NCBI GenBank assembly: GCA_964291445.2
Contig: OZ219863.1
Location: 62,001 to 126,000 of the forward strand
Length of the DNA: 64,000 bases
Reading direction: 5' to 3'
Origin: JAPOXR01 sp964291445
GTDB lineage: Bacteria; Pseudomonadota; Alphaproteobacteria; Rhodobacterales; Rhodobacteraceae
The notes below the pieces were generated by a model, which saw nothing but the letters and a program-made list of their open reading frames with translations, was not told the DNA's origin and made no database searches. Position 1 is the stretch's first letter; each line of letters opens with the position of its first letter. Below, in pieces: positions 8,312 to 16,045 of this stretch. The position numbers were made by a program, and so were the translations under genes.

Positions 8312-9178
8312 ATGACAGGATGGCAGCCCACATTGCACAGGGATTGCGTCCCCGATTCACGATCGGTCTTGTCAGGCCGGAGACGGTTGCCGGCCAGGCC
8401 GGTGCTCGTTGCCGCCTTGTTGGCCCTGCTGGTAAATGTCGATCCGGCAGCGGCGCAGTCGAGCGCCGAGAAAGGCCAGCAGATCGCCAGCGCCGCCCTC
8501 GATGCAGATCGGAATTTCCAGAGCTATACCGCTGGCATGGTCATGATCCTGCGCAACAAGGCCGGACAGGAAAACCGGCGAAACCTGCGGATCAGGTCGC
8601 TCGAGGTGCAGGGTGACGGCGACAAGCTCCTGTTTGTCTTCGACAGCCCGCCGGACGTGAAGGGCACCGCCTTCCTGATCCACGGTCACCGGACCAAGGC
8701 TGACGATCAATGGCTCTATCTGCCAGCACTGAAGCGGGTCAAGCGGATCAGTTCGTCCAATCGTTCCGGCTCGTTTCTCGGCAGCGAGCTTGCATACGAG
8801 GATATGAGTAAACCCGAGCTGGAAAAGTTCACCTACAGCTACCTGCGGGACGAGCCCTGCGGCTCGCAAACCTGCACGGTCACCGAATTCGTCCCCACCG
8901 AAAAGGGATCGGGGTATGTCAGGATGCTGTACTGGCATGACACCGGCGAGTACCGGACACACCGGATCGAATATTACGACAGGAAGAATGCGCATCTGAA
9001 AACGCTGACCCATAACGGCTACAAGAGGTATGCGGGTCAGTTCTGGCGGCCGTCAAACTCGAACATGGTCAATCACGTTACTGGAAAGAGCACTGAACTC
9101 CAGTGGAACGACTACAAGTTCAAGGCGGGACTCAAGGATCGAGAATTCTCGAAGACCGGCCTGAGAAGAATTCGCTGA
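8312..9178 (+). CDS. Outer membrane lipoprotein-sorting protein (LolA-like fold, PF17131 type)
   Basis: A 288-residue periplasmic protein of the LolA-like 'outer membrane lipoprotein-sorting' family. The signal region RRRLPARPVLVAALLALLVNVDPAAAQ ends in AAA-Q. The mature part shows the family landmarks: an RNKAGQENRR turn, LFVFDSPPDVKGTAFLIH, the DDQWLYLPALKRVKRIS strand, and RSGSFLGSELAYEDM. The ATG at 8312 is chosen because the frame upstream lacks domain character. Members of this family usually sit beside MMPL/RND-type exporters and an outer-membrane protein. Here an outer-membrane barrel and a TPR-like gene follow with overlapping ends, but no exporter is in view. It probably carries a hydrophobic cargo across the periplasm. 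Confidence 0.85.
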   Translation: MTGWQPTLHRDCVPDSRSVLSGRRRLPARPVLVAALLALLVNVDPAAAQSSAEKGQQIASAALDADRNFQSYTAGMVMILRNKAGQENRRNLRIRSLEVQGDGDKLLFVFDSPPDVKGTAFLIHGHRTKADDQWLYLPALKRVKRISSSNRSGSFLGSELAYEDMSKPELEKFTYSYLRDEPCGSQTCTVTEFVPTEKGSGYVRMLYWHDTGEYRTHRIEYYDRKNAHLKTLTHNGYKRYAGQFWRPSNSNMVNHVTGKSTELQWNDYKFKAGLKDREFSKTGLRRIR

Positions 9179-10458
9179 GCCGGGGCCGCAGGCTCCGCTG
9201 GCGCTGGCTGCTTGCCATCCTGCTGGTCGTGACCGCCTCGGCCTCCGTCGCCGAGGATGGCGAGGAACTGGCGGTGGAAATCTGGGGAACCGCCACGCTG
9301 GAAGGCAGGTTGTTTGCCGACGCGCCGCTCTATCCCGGCCAGCGGCGGAACAGCGCCAGCGTTTCCTTCGAGCCAACTCTCTACATCGAGGGCGAGGAGT
9401 CGGGAAGTTTTACCCTGACTCCGTATGTCAGGGTCGATGGCTCGGACCGGGAGAGAACCCATCTCGATATCAGGGAGGCATATGCCCTGTGGTTCGGCGA
9501 ATTCGAGAGTTCCGAGTGGGAATTGCGAGTGGGTATCGACCAGGTCTTCTGGGGGGTTGCCGAATCGAACAACCCGGTCAACATCATCAATACACCCGAC
9601 CTGGTCGACAGCGCCGACGGACGGGAAAAACTCGGGCAGCCAATGATCCACGGCACGCTTGGCGCCGATTGGGGAATCCTGGAGTTGTTCATCCTGCCCT
9701 GGCACCGGCCGGTGACCTTTCCCGGCACCAGGGGCCGACTGCGAGGGCCGCTTCCCGTCGACAACGACCGTGACAGCATCACCTACGAGGCCGGCTCCGG
9801 CCGGCGCCATGTCGATTATGCCGCCAGGTACAGCAACAGCGTCGGCCCGATCGATATCGGGCTGAGCCTGTTTGACGGCACCAACCGCCAACCGCTGCTG
9901 CTTCCCGCCGACGACCGCGGACAGCAAGTGCGGTCTCTCGCGGTCGCCAGCCAGATGATCCAGCACTACAACCATGTCCGGCAGGTCGGACTCGACATGC
10001 AGGTGACGATGGACGCCTTTCTTGGCAAGGCCGAGATTGTCGCCAGGGACGAAGGGGAGATGCCGGGTGCCGAGCCGGCCACCCACCATGCCTGGGTCGT
10101 CGGTGGCGAGTACACGATCTACGCAATTGGTGGGTCTGATGCAGATTTGACCCTCTTTGCCGAGCTGAACCAGGATGAGCGGCGGGGAAAATCCACCAGC
10201 GCCTTGCAGAACGACCTGTTCCTGGCCGCCCGCTACAGTTTCAACGACGTACAGGATACCGACCTGCGGCTGGCCGTCCTCGATGATCTCGACTACGAGA
10301 CCCGCACCATGAATTTCGAGTTCAACCGGCGAATTACCGATTCGACCTCGCTGAGTGTCGAGGCATTTGCCATCCTCGATTCGGACAAAGACGATCGATT
10401 CGCCCATCCGATCCGCAAGGACGGCTTCATCGGCATCAATTTCCGCTACAGCTTCTGA
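9175..10458 (+). CDS. Outer-membrane beta-barrel protein of the LolA-like module (hypothetical)
   Basis: A roughly 427-residue predicted outer-membrane protein. An N-terminal signal (RGRRLRWRW, then LLAILLVVTASASVA) precedes alternating amphipathic strands, and the last residue is Phe (NFRYSF), as in BamA-assembled barrels. Conserved-looking segments are GIDQVFWGVAESNNPVNIIN and FILPWHRPVTFPG. I recognise the general DUF1302/porin-like type but not a named family. The start is unsure: a CTG at 9175 overlaps the previous stop (CTGA), follows GAGAAG and gives an ideal signal peptide; a GTG at 9103 would extend the frame by 24 residues and overlap the LolA-like gene by 76 bp. It ends in TGATG shared with the next gene, so the three genes are translationally coupled. 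Confidence 0.75.
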   Translation: MSRGRRLRWRWLLAILLVVTASASVAEDGEELAVEIWGTATLEGRLFADAPLYPGQRRNSASVSFEPTLYIEGEESGSFTLTPYVRVDGSDRERTHLDIREAYALWFGEFESSEWELRVGIDQVFWGVAESNNPVNIINTPDLVDSADGREKLGQPMIHGTLGADWGILELFILPWHRPVTFPGTRGRLRGPLPVDNDRDSITYEAGSGRRHVDYAARYSNSVGPIDIGLSLFDGTNRQPLLLPADDRGQQVRSLAVASQMIQHYNHVRQVGLDMQVTMDAFLGKAEIVARDEGEMPGAEPATHHAWVVGGEYTIYAIGGSDADLTLFAELNQDERRGKSTSALQNDLFLAARYSFNDVQDTDLRLAVLDDLDYETRTMNFEFNRRITDSTSLSVEAFAILDSDKDDRFAHPIRKDGFIGINFRYSF

Positions 10459-11303
10459 TGCAGGTCTCGTCCGTTATCCGTATGCTGCTGCCCGCCCTCC
10501 AGCAACCGGCCGGTGCATTGTGCCCCGTCCGGAAGCCGGCTTCCGGACGGAGGTTGCTGGCCAGCGCGCCGACTTTCGTCATCGCACGGAAGATCGCGCC
10601 GGTCGCCATCCTGTCATTCCTCGTTGCCTGGCCTGGCGGCGCCGACCCGCTGCGGCGGGCACAGGACCTCTATGATGCCGGCGATTTTCTGACCGCGGCC
10701 CGGGTCTCCGGCGAGACGGAGACCCCGGAAGGCTACGCGCTGGCGGCGGCATCGCTGGCCGCCCACGCCCGATTCAATGCATCGCCGTCGAATGCCAGGC
10801 TGTTGCTTGAGCATGCGCTGGAGATGGCAGAGATGGCCGCGGAGCAGGATGGCGACAACCCGGACATCCTGGTTCAGTATGCCAGGGTGATGGGGCGGTA
10901 TGCGCAGCTCATCGGGGCTGGACGGGCGGCAAGCGAAGGCTACGGGTCCCGGATCAAGGAGGCATTGGACACCGCGCGCCGGCTTGACCCCGCCAATCCG
11001 GCAGTCGAATTGCTGCTGGCCACCTGGCACATGGAAGTCGTCACCAGGGGCGGGCTCCTGGGTGCGCTCGCCTTCGGTGCCTCGAGGAAAATGGCGCTCC
11101 GCCACTACCGGGAAGCTGCCAACCTCGATCCGCAATCGGTCATTGTCCTCTACGAATACGGACGAGGCCTGCTGGAACTCGACAAGGCCCGCTACCTTGC
11201 CGACGCCACCCGGCTTCTGAAGGTGGCCCTGTCGCTGCCGGCGAAAACTGCCTTCGACCGGAAGACGCAGGAGTATGCCCGCCTCCTGCTCGACCGGCTG
11301 TAA
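10458..11303 (+). CDS. Secreted TPR-like protein of unknown function
   Basis: A 281-residue protein with no function I can name. After a long basic N-terminus there is one hydrophobic signal or anchor segment (APVAILSFLVAWPGGA, about residues 47-62). The rest is helical with tetratricopeptide-like pairs, such as RRAQDLYDAGDFLTAARVSGE, ARLLLEHALEMAEMAAEQDGD and MALRHYREAANLDPQSVIVLYEYGRG. The ATG overlaps the barrel gene's stop (TGATG). The true start may be internal, because the first 45 residues look unlike a normal signal n-region. As the third gene of the LolA-like module it probably acts in the periplasm as a scaffold for the envelope complex; this rests on context only. Confidence 0.72.
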   Translation: MQVSSVIRMLLPALQQPAGALCPVRKPASGRRLLASAPTFVIARKIAPVAILSFLVAWPGGADPLRRAQDLYDAGDFLTAARVSGETETPEGYALAAASLAAHARFNASPSNARLLLEHALEMAEMAAEQDGDNPDILVQYARVMGRYAQLIGAGRAASEGYGSRIKEALDTARRLDPANPAVELLLATWHMEVVTRGGLLGALAFGASRKMALRHYREAANLDPQSVIVLYEYGRGLLELDKARYLADATRLLKVALSLPAKTAFDRKTQEYARLLLDRL

Positions 11304-11428
11304 TTCATTCCCGCAGCCTTTTCGTGACCACCGGGCAGCAAGGCGCTCCCGGGCGTCCGGTTGATTTTCGCCTTCCCTGCTCCTAAGGTCTGGCCAATGA
11401 TTGGGGCGGACCCCTGAGGTAGCGACTC

Positions 11429-12397
11429 ATGGCAGGACGGGCATTGAAGATACTGCTTGCAAGCCCGCGAGGGTTCTGCGCCGGCGTGGTCAGGGCGATC
11501 GACATCGTCGAGCAGGCCCTGGCGAGATATGGTCCACCGATTTATGTTCGCCACGAAATCGTCCACAACCGGCATGTCGTCGACGATTTGCGGCAAAAGG
11601 GGGCGATCTTTGTCAAGGAAGTCGCCGATATTCCGATCGGCGCCATCACCGTCTTCAGCGCCCATGGGGTGTCGAGGCGGGTGAAGGATGATGCCGGCCT
11701 GCGCAACCTGCAGGTGGTGGATGCAACCTGCCCATTGGTGGTCAAGGTCCATAACGAAGCCAGGAGATACGCCAGGGAGGGGCTGGAGCTGGTCCTGGTC
11801 GGCCATTCCGGACATCCGGAGGTGGAGGGAACGATGGGCCAGGTTCCCGGTCGGGTGATCCTGGTGACCAGCGTCGAGGATGCCATGTCGATCGAACCGG
11901 CCGATCCGGAAAAGCTGGCCTATGTGACCCAGACGACGCTGAGTGTCGATGATACCCGTGACATTGTCCTTGCGCTGAAACGGCGCTTCCCGCACATCAC
12001 CGGACCGAAGGCTCAGGATATCTGCTACGCCACGCAGAACCGCCAGGGCTCGGTTCGCAGCATGGTCGACCGGTGCGACTTGATCCTGGTGATCGGGGCG
12101 GATTTCAGCTCCAATTCGAACCGGCTTCGCGAGATCAGCGAAACCTGCGGCGTGCCGAGCTATCTCATTCCCGATGCCGAGTCGCTGGAGCCGAAATGGC
12201 TCGAGGACGTCGACGCCGTCGGCATCACTGCCGGGGCCTCGGCGCCGGAATTTCTCGTGCAGGGGCTGGTTGCGCGACTCGGCGACATGTTCGACACATC
12301 GGTCGAGGAGGTTGACTGGATTCGGGAATCGGTCACCTTCAGGCTGCCCCGGGACTTGACCAGGCTGCAAAGACAGGACGCGCCGAGCTCCTCCTGA
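11429..12397 (+). CDS. ispH: 4-hydroxy-3-methylbut-2-enyl diphosphate reductase (IspH/LytB)
   Basis: The last enzyme of the MEP pathway: it reduces HMBPP to IPP and DMAPP with a [4Fe-4S] cluster in the cytoplasm. The length (322 residues) is normal. All three cluster cysteines are present: C17 in SPRGFCAGV, the one in VVDATCPLVVKVH (about 101) and the one in QDICYATQNRQ (about 198). The catalytic Glu lies in the PEVEGTMGQ run, and SSNSNRL is also conserved. The gene stands alone, preceded by a plausible TTGATT element at 11361-11366, and converges on the dxs-ispA pair. Having the first and last MEP enzymes adjacent is notable but probably coincidental. Confidence 0.97.
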   Translation: MAGRALKILLASPRGFCAGVVRAIDIVEQALARYGPPIYVRHEIVHNRHVVDDLRQKGAIFVKEVADIPIGAITVFSAHGVSRRVKDDAGLRNLQVVDATCPLVVKVHNEARRYAREGLELVLVGHSGHPEVEGTMGQVPGRVILVTSVEDAMSIEPADPEKLAYVTQTTLSVDDTRDIVLALKRRFPHITGPKAQDICYATQNRQGSVRSMVDRCDLILVIGADFSSNSNRLREISETCGVPSYLIPDAESLEPKWLEDVDAVGITAGASAPEFLVQGLVARLGDMFDTSVEEVDWIRESVTFRLPRDLTRLQRQDAPSSS

Positions 12398-12451
12398 CCG
12401 GACGGCCTGTGGCGCGAGGCCCGCCTCCCGGCCGCGACCATCGCTGCGGAG

Positions 12452-12469
12452 CCCTCCCGGCCGGAAGGG
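12452..12469. terminator. Near-perfect inverted repeat between convergent ispH and dxs
   Basis: Two 9-bp arms (12452-12460 and 12461-12469) pair at 8 of 9 positions with no loop spacer, in the 77-bp gap between two convergent genes. There is no T-run on either side. A role as a bidirectional terminator is suggested by position only. Confidence 0.35.
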
Positions 12470-12474
12470 TGGGC

Positions 12475-14361
12475 TTACCCGGCAATGACTGCCTTTACCT
12501 GTTCGACGATGCTGCCGGCATCCAGCCCGGCAAGGCTGACCTGGTTCTGCGGCGTGTCCTGGTCAAGAAACGCATCCGGCATGTGCATCGGCCGGAAGAC
12601 CAGCTTGCCATCGAAGACTCCCCTGGTCGCCAGCAGACTCATCACCTGCGTGGCAAATCCACCAATGGATCCCTCCTCGACCGTGATCAGCACCGCGTGT
12701 TCCCGTGCAAGCCGCAGCACCAACTCCTCATCCAGCGGCTTGGCAAACCTCGCATCGACTACGGTGACCGATATTCCGTCGTCATCCAGCGTGGCTGCCG
12801 CGGCCAGGCAATCCTGCAGCCGGGCGCCATACGAAAGCAGCGCCACCGCACTCCCCTCGCGCACCACCCTGCCCTTGCCGACCTCGAGGATTTCCGGTCT
12901 GGTCGGCAATTCCAGCCCGACGCCGCTGCCCCGCGGGTAGCGCAGCGCAGATGGCCGGTCATCGATGTCAACGGCGGTCGCCACCATGTGGACCAGTTCG
13001 ACCTCGTCGGCGGCCGCCATGAGGACCATGCCGGGAATGCAGCCCATATAGGCGATGTCGAATGCCCCGCAATGGGTCTGGCCATCGGCGCCGACATAGC
13101 CGGCCCGGTCGAGGGCAAACCTGACCGGCAGACCCTGGATCGCCACGTCATGGATGATCTGGTCGAAGGCCCGTTGCAGGAAAGTCGAATAGATGCCGCA
13201 AAACGGCTTCATGCCGTCGGCGGCCAGGCCGGCGGCAAAGGTGACCGCATGCTGTTCGGCCAGGCCGACATCAAAGGTCCGGGCCGGAAACTCCCGCGCA
13301 AACTTGTCGATTCCGGTGCCGGACGGCATGGCCGCGGTGATGGCGACGATGCTGTCATCCTTGCGCGCCTCCTCGATGAGGCTGCTGGCAAAAACGCTGG
13401 TATAGCTCGGTATGTTGGTCCCACCCTTGGAGAGCTTGCCGGTGGACACGTCGAACTTGCCAACGCCATGATAGGCGTCATCGGATTGTTCGGCCGGCAG
13501 GTAGCCCTTGCCTTTCCTGGTCACCGCGTGAATCAGCACCGGGCCGTCCGGGCCGTCATCCCTGACATTGCGCAGGACCGGCAGCAGGTGGTCAAGATCA
13601 TGGCCATCGATCGGGCCGACATAGAAGAATCCAAGCTCCTCGAACAGCGTGCCGCCATGCAGCATGCCGCGAACGAGAGTCTCGGCCCGCTGGGCCGAAT
13701 TCCTGATTGTCGACGAGACCCTGCCGGTGAGCTCGAAACCGATATCCCTGAGTGACCGGTACGGTTTCGACGAAATCAGCCGGGTCAGGTAGGAGGACAG
13801 CGCCCCGACCGGCGGCGCAATCGACATCTCGTTGTCATTGAGGATGACGATCAACCGGTTCTTCATGGCACCGGCATTGTTGAGCGCCTCGAAGGCCATG
13901 CCGCCGGTCATGGCCCCGTCGCCAATCACGGCAACGACCCGATTGTCTCGATCCCGCAAATCCCGGGCGACCGCGAATCCCAGCGCTGCCGATACCGAGG
14001 TCGAGGCGTGGGCGGCGCCAAAAGGATCATATTCGCTCTCGGCACGCTTGGTGAAGCCGGACAGTCCGCCACCCTTCCGCAATGTCCTGATCCGGTCACG
14101 TCGGTCGGTCAGGATCTTGTGCGGATAGACCTGGTGGCCCACATCCCAGATGATCCTGTCTCGGGGCGTGTCGAACAGGTAGTGCAAGGCGACGGTCAGT
14201 TCGACCACCCCCAGACCGGCCCCGAGATGACCCCCGGTTTCGGACACCGCGTCGATGGTTTCCGCCCGCAATTCATCGGCAACCTGCCTGAGCCGGGAAG
14301 GCCGCAACTTTCGTAAATCGGCGGGAATCCTGATGCAGTCGAGCAGTGGTGTGTCAATCAT
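12475..14361 (-). CDS. dxs: 1-deoxy-D-xylulose-5-phosphate synthase
   Basis: The first MEP-pathway enzyme: it condenses pyruvate and glyceraldehyde 3-phosphate on thiamine diphosphate. The length is 628 residues, as usual. The ThDP site GDGAMTGGMAFEALNNAG (about residues 145-162), the DVGHQVYPHKILTDRR segment, the catalytic Glu in VGLAEQHAVTFAAGLA and the C-terminal VEEGSIGGFATQV are all present. The ATG at 14361 is chosen because the family starts a few residues before the LLDCIRIPADLRKL run; ten more in-frame codons exist upstream. It lies 45 bp downstream of ispA on the same strand, the common ispA-dxs arrangement. Confidence 0.96.
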   Translation of the reverse strand: MIDTPLLDCIRIPADLRKLRPSRLRQVADELRAETIDAVSETGGHLGAGLGVVELTVALHYLFDTPRDRIIWDVGHQVYPHKILTDRRDRIRTLRKGGGLSGFTKRAESEYDPFGAAHASTSVSAALGFAVARDLRDRDNRVVAVIGDGAMTGGMAFEALNNAGAMKNRLIVILNDNEMSIAPPVGALSSYLTRLISSKPYRSLRDIGFELTGRVSSTIRNSAQRAETLVRGMLHGGTLFEELGFFYVGPIDGHDLDHLLPVLRNVRDDGPDGPVLIHAVTRKGKGYLPAEQSDDAYHGVGKFDVSTGKLSKGGTNIPSYTSVFASSLIEEARKDDSIVAITAAMPSGTGIDKFAREFPARTFDVGLAEQHAVTFAAGLAADGMKPFCGIYSTFLQRAFDQIIHDVAIQGLPVRFALDRAGYVGADGQTHCGAFDIAYMGCIPGMVLMAAADEVELVHMVATAVDIDDRPSALRYPRGSGVGLELPTRPEILEVGKGRVVREGSAVALLSYGARLQDCLAAAATLDDDGISVTVVDARFAKPLDEELVLRLAREHAVLITVEEGSIGGFATQVMSLLATRGVFDGKLVFRPMHMPDAFLDQDTPQNQVSLAGLDAGSIVEQVKAVIAG

Positions 14362-14406
14362 GTCATTGCACCAGATATACCGTTTCACCAAACATGGCCG
14401 GAATCC

Positions 14407-15312
14407 TCATCGATCGCGGGTCGTCACGAAATCCACGATTTCCTGCAGCCTGTCGGCCTTGCCGCCGAACATTTCCAGGCGGGAGGAGGCCGCCGCCGAC
14501 ACGCGGTCCAATTCGGCCCTGGCTCCCTGCAGCCCAAGCACCGCGACGAAGGTGGCCTTGCCGGCATCGCTGTCCTTGCCAACCCGCTTTCCGACCACCG
14601 ACTCGTCGCCTCCGACATCCAGCAAATCATCGACGATCTGGAAAGCCAGGCCCAGATCGGACCCGAACGCCTCCAGTGCCTGGCGGCTTTCGAGCCCGGC
14701 CTTGCCGAGAATGGCGCCTGCCGATGCCGAGAACGCAAACAATGCCCCGGTCTTCTTGCGGGCAAGGGTCTCGGCCGTCCCCGCCCCGACCTCCCGGTGC
14801 TGGCAGGCAAGATCGATCATCTGCCCCTCGACCATTCCGCTGGCACCGGCACTGCGCGCCAGCGCATCAACGAGCTGAATCCTGACCTCCGGGTCCGGAT
14901 GCGTGGTCCTGCTGGCCAGGATCTCGAATGCCAGGGTCAGGAGGCCGTCGCCGGCCAGCAGCGCCGTCGCCTCGCCATAGGCCCGGTGGCAGGTTGGCCG
15001 ACCCCGACGCAGATCGTCATTGTCGAGGGCCGGCAGATCGTCATGCACCAGCGAATAGGCATGAATCGCCTCCACCGCCGAGCCGGCATGCAGACTTCGC
15101 TGCGCCGGAACGTCAAACATGTCTGCCGAACAGCCAAGCAGGTAGGGCCGCAAATACTTGCCACCACCCGACACCGCATAGGCCATCGCCTCGGCAAGGC
15201 CGGTCTCGGTGCCTGCCGGCATCAGCCGACCGAGAACCGCTTCGAAACCGGGCGCAAATCCGGCGAGGTCGGCAAGCAGGTCAGTCTCCAAAATCGAGGC
15301 AGGTGCTGTCAC
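14407..15312 (-). CDS. ispA: Polyprenyl (farnesyl) diphosphate synthase
   Basis: A 301-residue head-to-tail prenyltransferase that makes farnesyl diphosphate from IPP and DMAPP. The first aspartate motif is in LVHDDLPALDNDDLRRG and the second in FQIVDDLLDVGGDES; GGKYLRPYL near the N-terminus binds IPP. The GTG at 15312 follows GGGAG at proper spacing and gives the usual length; longer upstream frames have no family similarity. dxs follows directly. In most Alphaproteobacteria the small xseB gene precedes ispA; here the upstream 290 bp holds no such gene. Confidence 0.94.
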   Translation of the reverse strand: MTAPASILETDLLADLAGFAPGFEAVLGRLMPAGTETGLAEAMAYAVSGGGKYLRPYLLGCSADMFDVPAQRSLHAGSAVEAIHAYSLVHDDLPALDNDDLRRGRPTCHRAYGEATALLAGDGLLTLAFEILASRTTHPDPEVRIQLVDALARSAGASGMVEGQMIDLACQHREVGAGTAETLARKKTGALFAFSASAGAILGKAGLESRQALEAFGSDLGLAFQIVDDLLDVGGDESVVGKRVGKDSDAGKATFVAVLGLQGARAELDRVSAAASSRLEMFGGKADRLQEIVDFVTTRDR

Positions 15313-15601
15313 CAATCCACTCCCAAGAAACGGCCCGGCCAGGAGAATCCGGACCTGGACCGGCGGTACCGGAAACCCTAGCAATTTCCTGGGCCTGAAT
15401 GCAATTCCCGCATCGACCTCAAACGGTCCAGGGCATGTCAACTCCAGATGCAAGAAATGCGTCAATCACCGAAATCGGGATGCACCTCTTCCTGCCCGCA
15501 CATGCGGGCAGTGCACGATCTTCGTATCTCGTGGCCAGATCTGCAGCACTGTCAGGCGGCTCCCGCCTTTCCCAAAAAGAAAGGCAGCGGCAGGCACCCC
15601 C
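15313..15601. other. Non-coding stretch upstream of ispA
   Basis: Together with 15869-16045 and the remnant between them, this makes a 733-bp gap without an intact gene. I see no xseB. It holds a perfect 8-bp inverted repeat with a 2-base spacer at 15493-15510 (TGCCCGCA/TGCGGGCA) and the hairpin listed at 15565-15585. The ispA promoter must lie in it, but I cannot place it. The flank 15869-16045 shows only the ribosome site of the aminotransferase gene. Confidence 0.5.
15565..15585 (-). terminator. Hairpin after the autotransporter remnant
   Basis: A perfect 7-bp stem (GCCTTTC/GAAAGGC) with a 7-base loop lies 16 bp beyond the stop codon of the barrel remnant on its strand. The T-rich stretch on the minus strand is in the loop rather than after the stem, so it is an atypical terminator. 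Its position suggests the old transcription end of the lost autotransporter gene. Confidence 0.45.
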
Positions 15602-15868
15602 TCACCACCGCAAGGTCAAACCCACACCCACACCATGCACCGGCGCCGCCGCCCCATCCTCCCGCCTCGTGGCCTCAAGACCGAGCGAGAGATCCGGTGC
15701 TCCCCGCTCCGGGGTGAGCCGCCAGCCGAGCGTGTAGTCGCGCGCATGATCATCCATGCGCAGCCTTGCATGCGGGGCGATGGTGAAGCGGTCGGCCAGC
15801 GCCGGCAGCCCGTATGCAGCCTCGGCGGTGGTGGCAGCGCCGCCGTCTTCCTGCCTCGCCAGTGTCTC
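15602..15868 (-). pseudogene. C-terminal remnant of an autotransporter beta-barrel
   Basis: About 88 codons in frame up to a TGA read like the last strands of an autotransporter barrel: an AEAAYGLPALADRFTIAPHARL strand pair, then DYTLGWRLTPERGAPDLSLGLEATRRE, and a final HGVGVGLTLRW ending in an aromatic residue. Upstream of this segment the frame runs on into the antisense of the aminotransferase with no family character, no signal peptide and no plausible start. It is therefore a truncated relic of a much larger surface protein. I recognise the strand pattern from memory of alphaproteobacterial autotransporters; no search was made. Confidence 0.65.
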
Positions 15869-16045
15869 GCAGCCGGGAGCTTGCCCTGGAGGCTTATCGG
15901 GGCACGGGTTCGATCCGGCCTGGAGATGGGGCGGCTCCCTGGAATTCGGAACTGCGTGGCGACATTGACGGCCAAGCATGTCATAAGCCGCACCGGCGAG
16001 GATGCCTGCCGGCCGGGCACGGCGTGACAGAGAGGAAGGAGCCGC

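Noticed and set aside
12409..13755. 448-codon plus-strand frame opposite dxs
   Set aside because: Antisense of a complete dxs gene with His/Asp/Arg-rich, domain-free translation.
15905..15925. GGGTTCGATCC resembling a tRNA T-arm
   Set aside because: The flanking bases form only a 3-4 bp stem and no acceptor, D-arm or anticodon arm is found around it.
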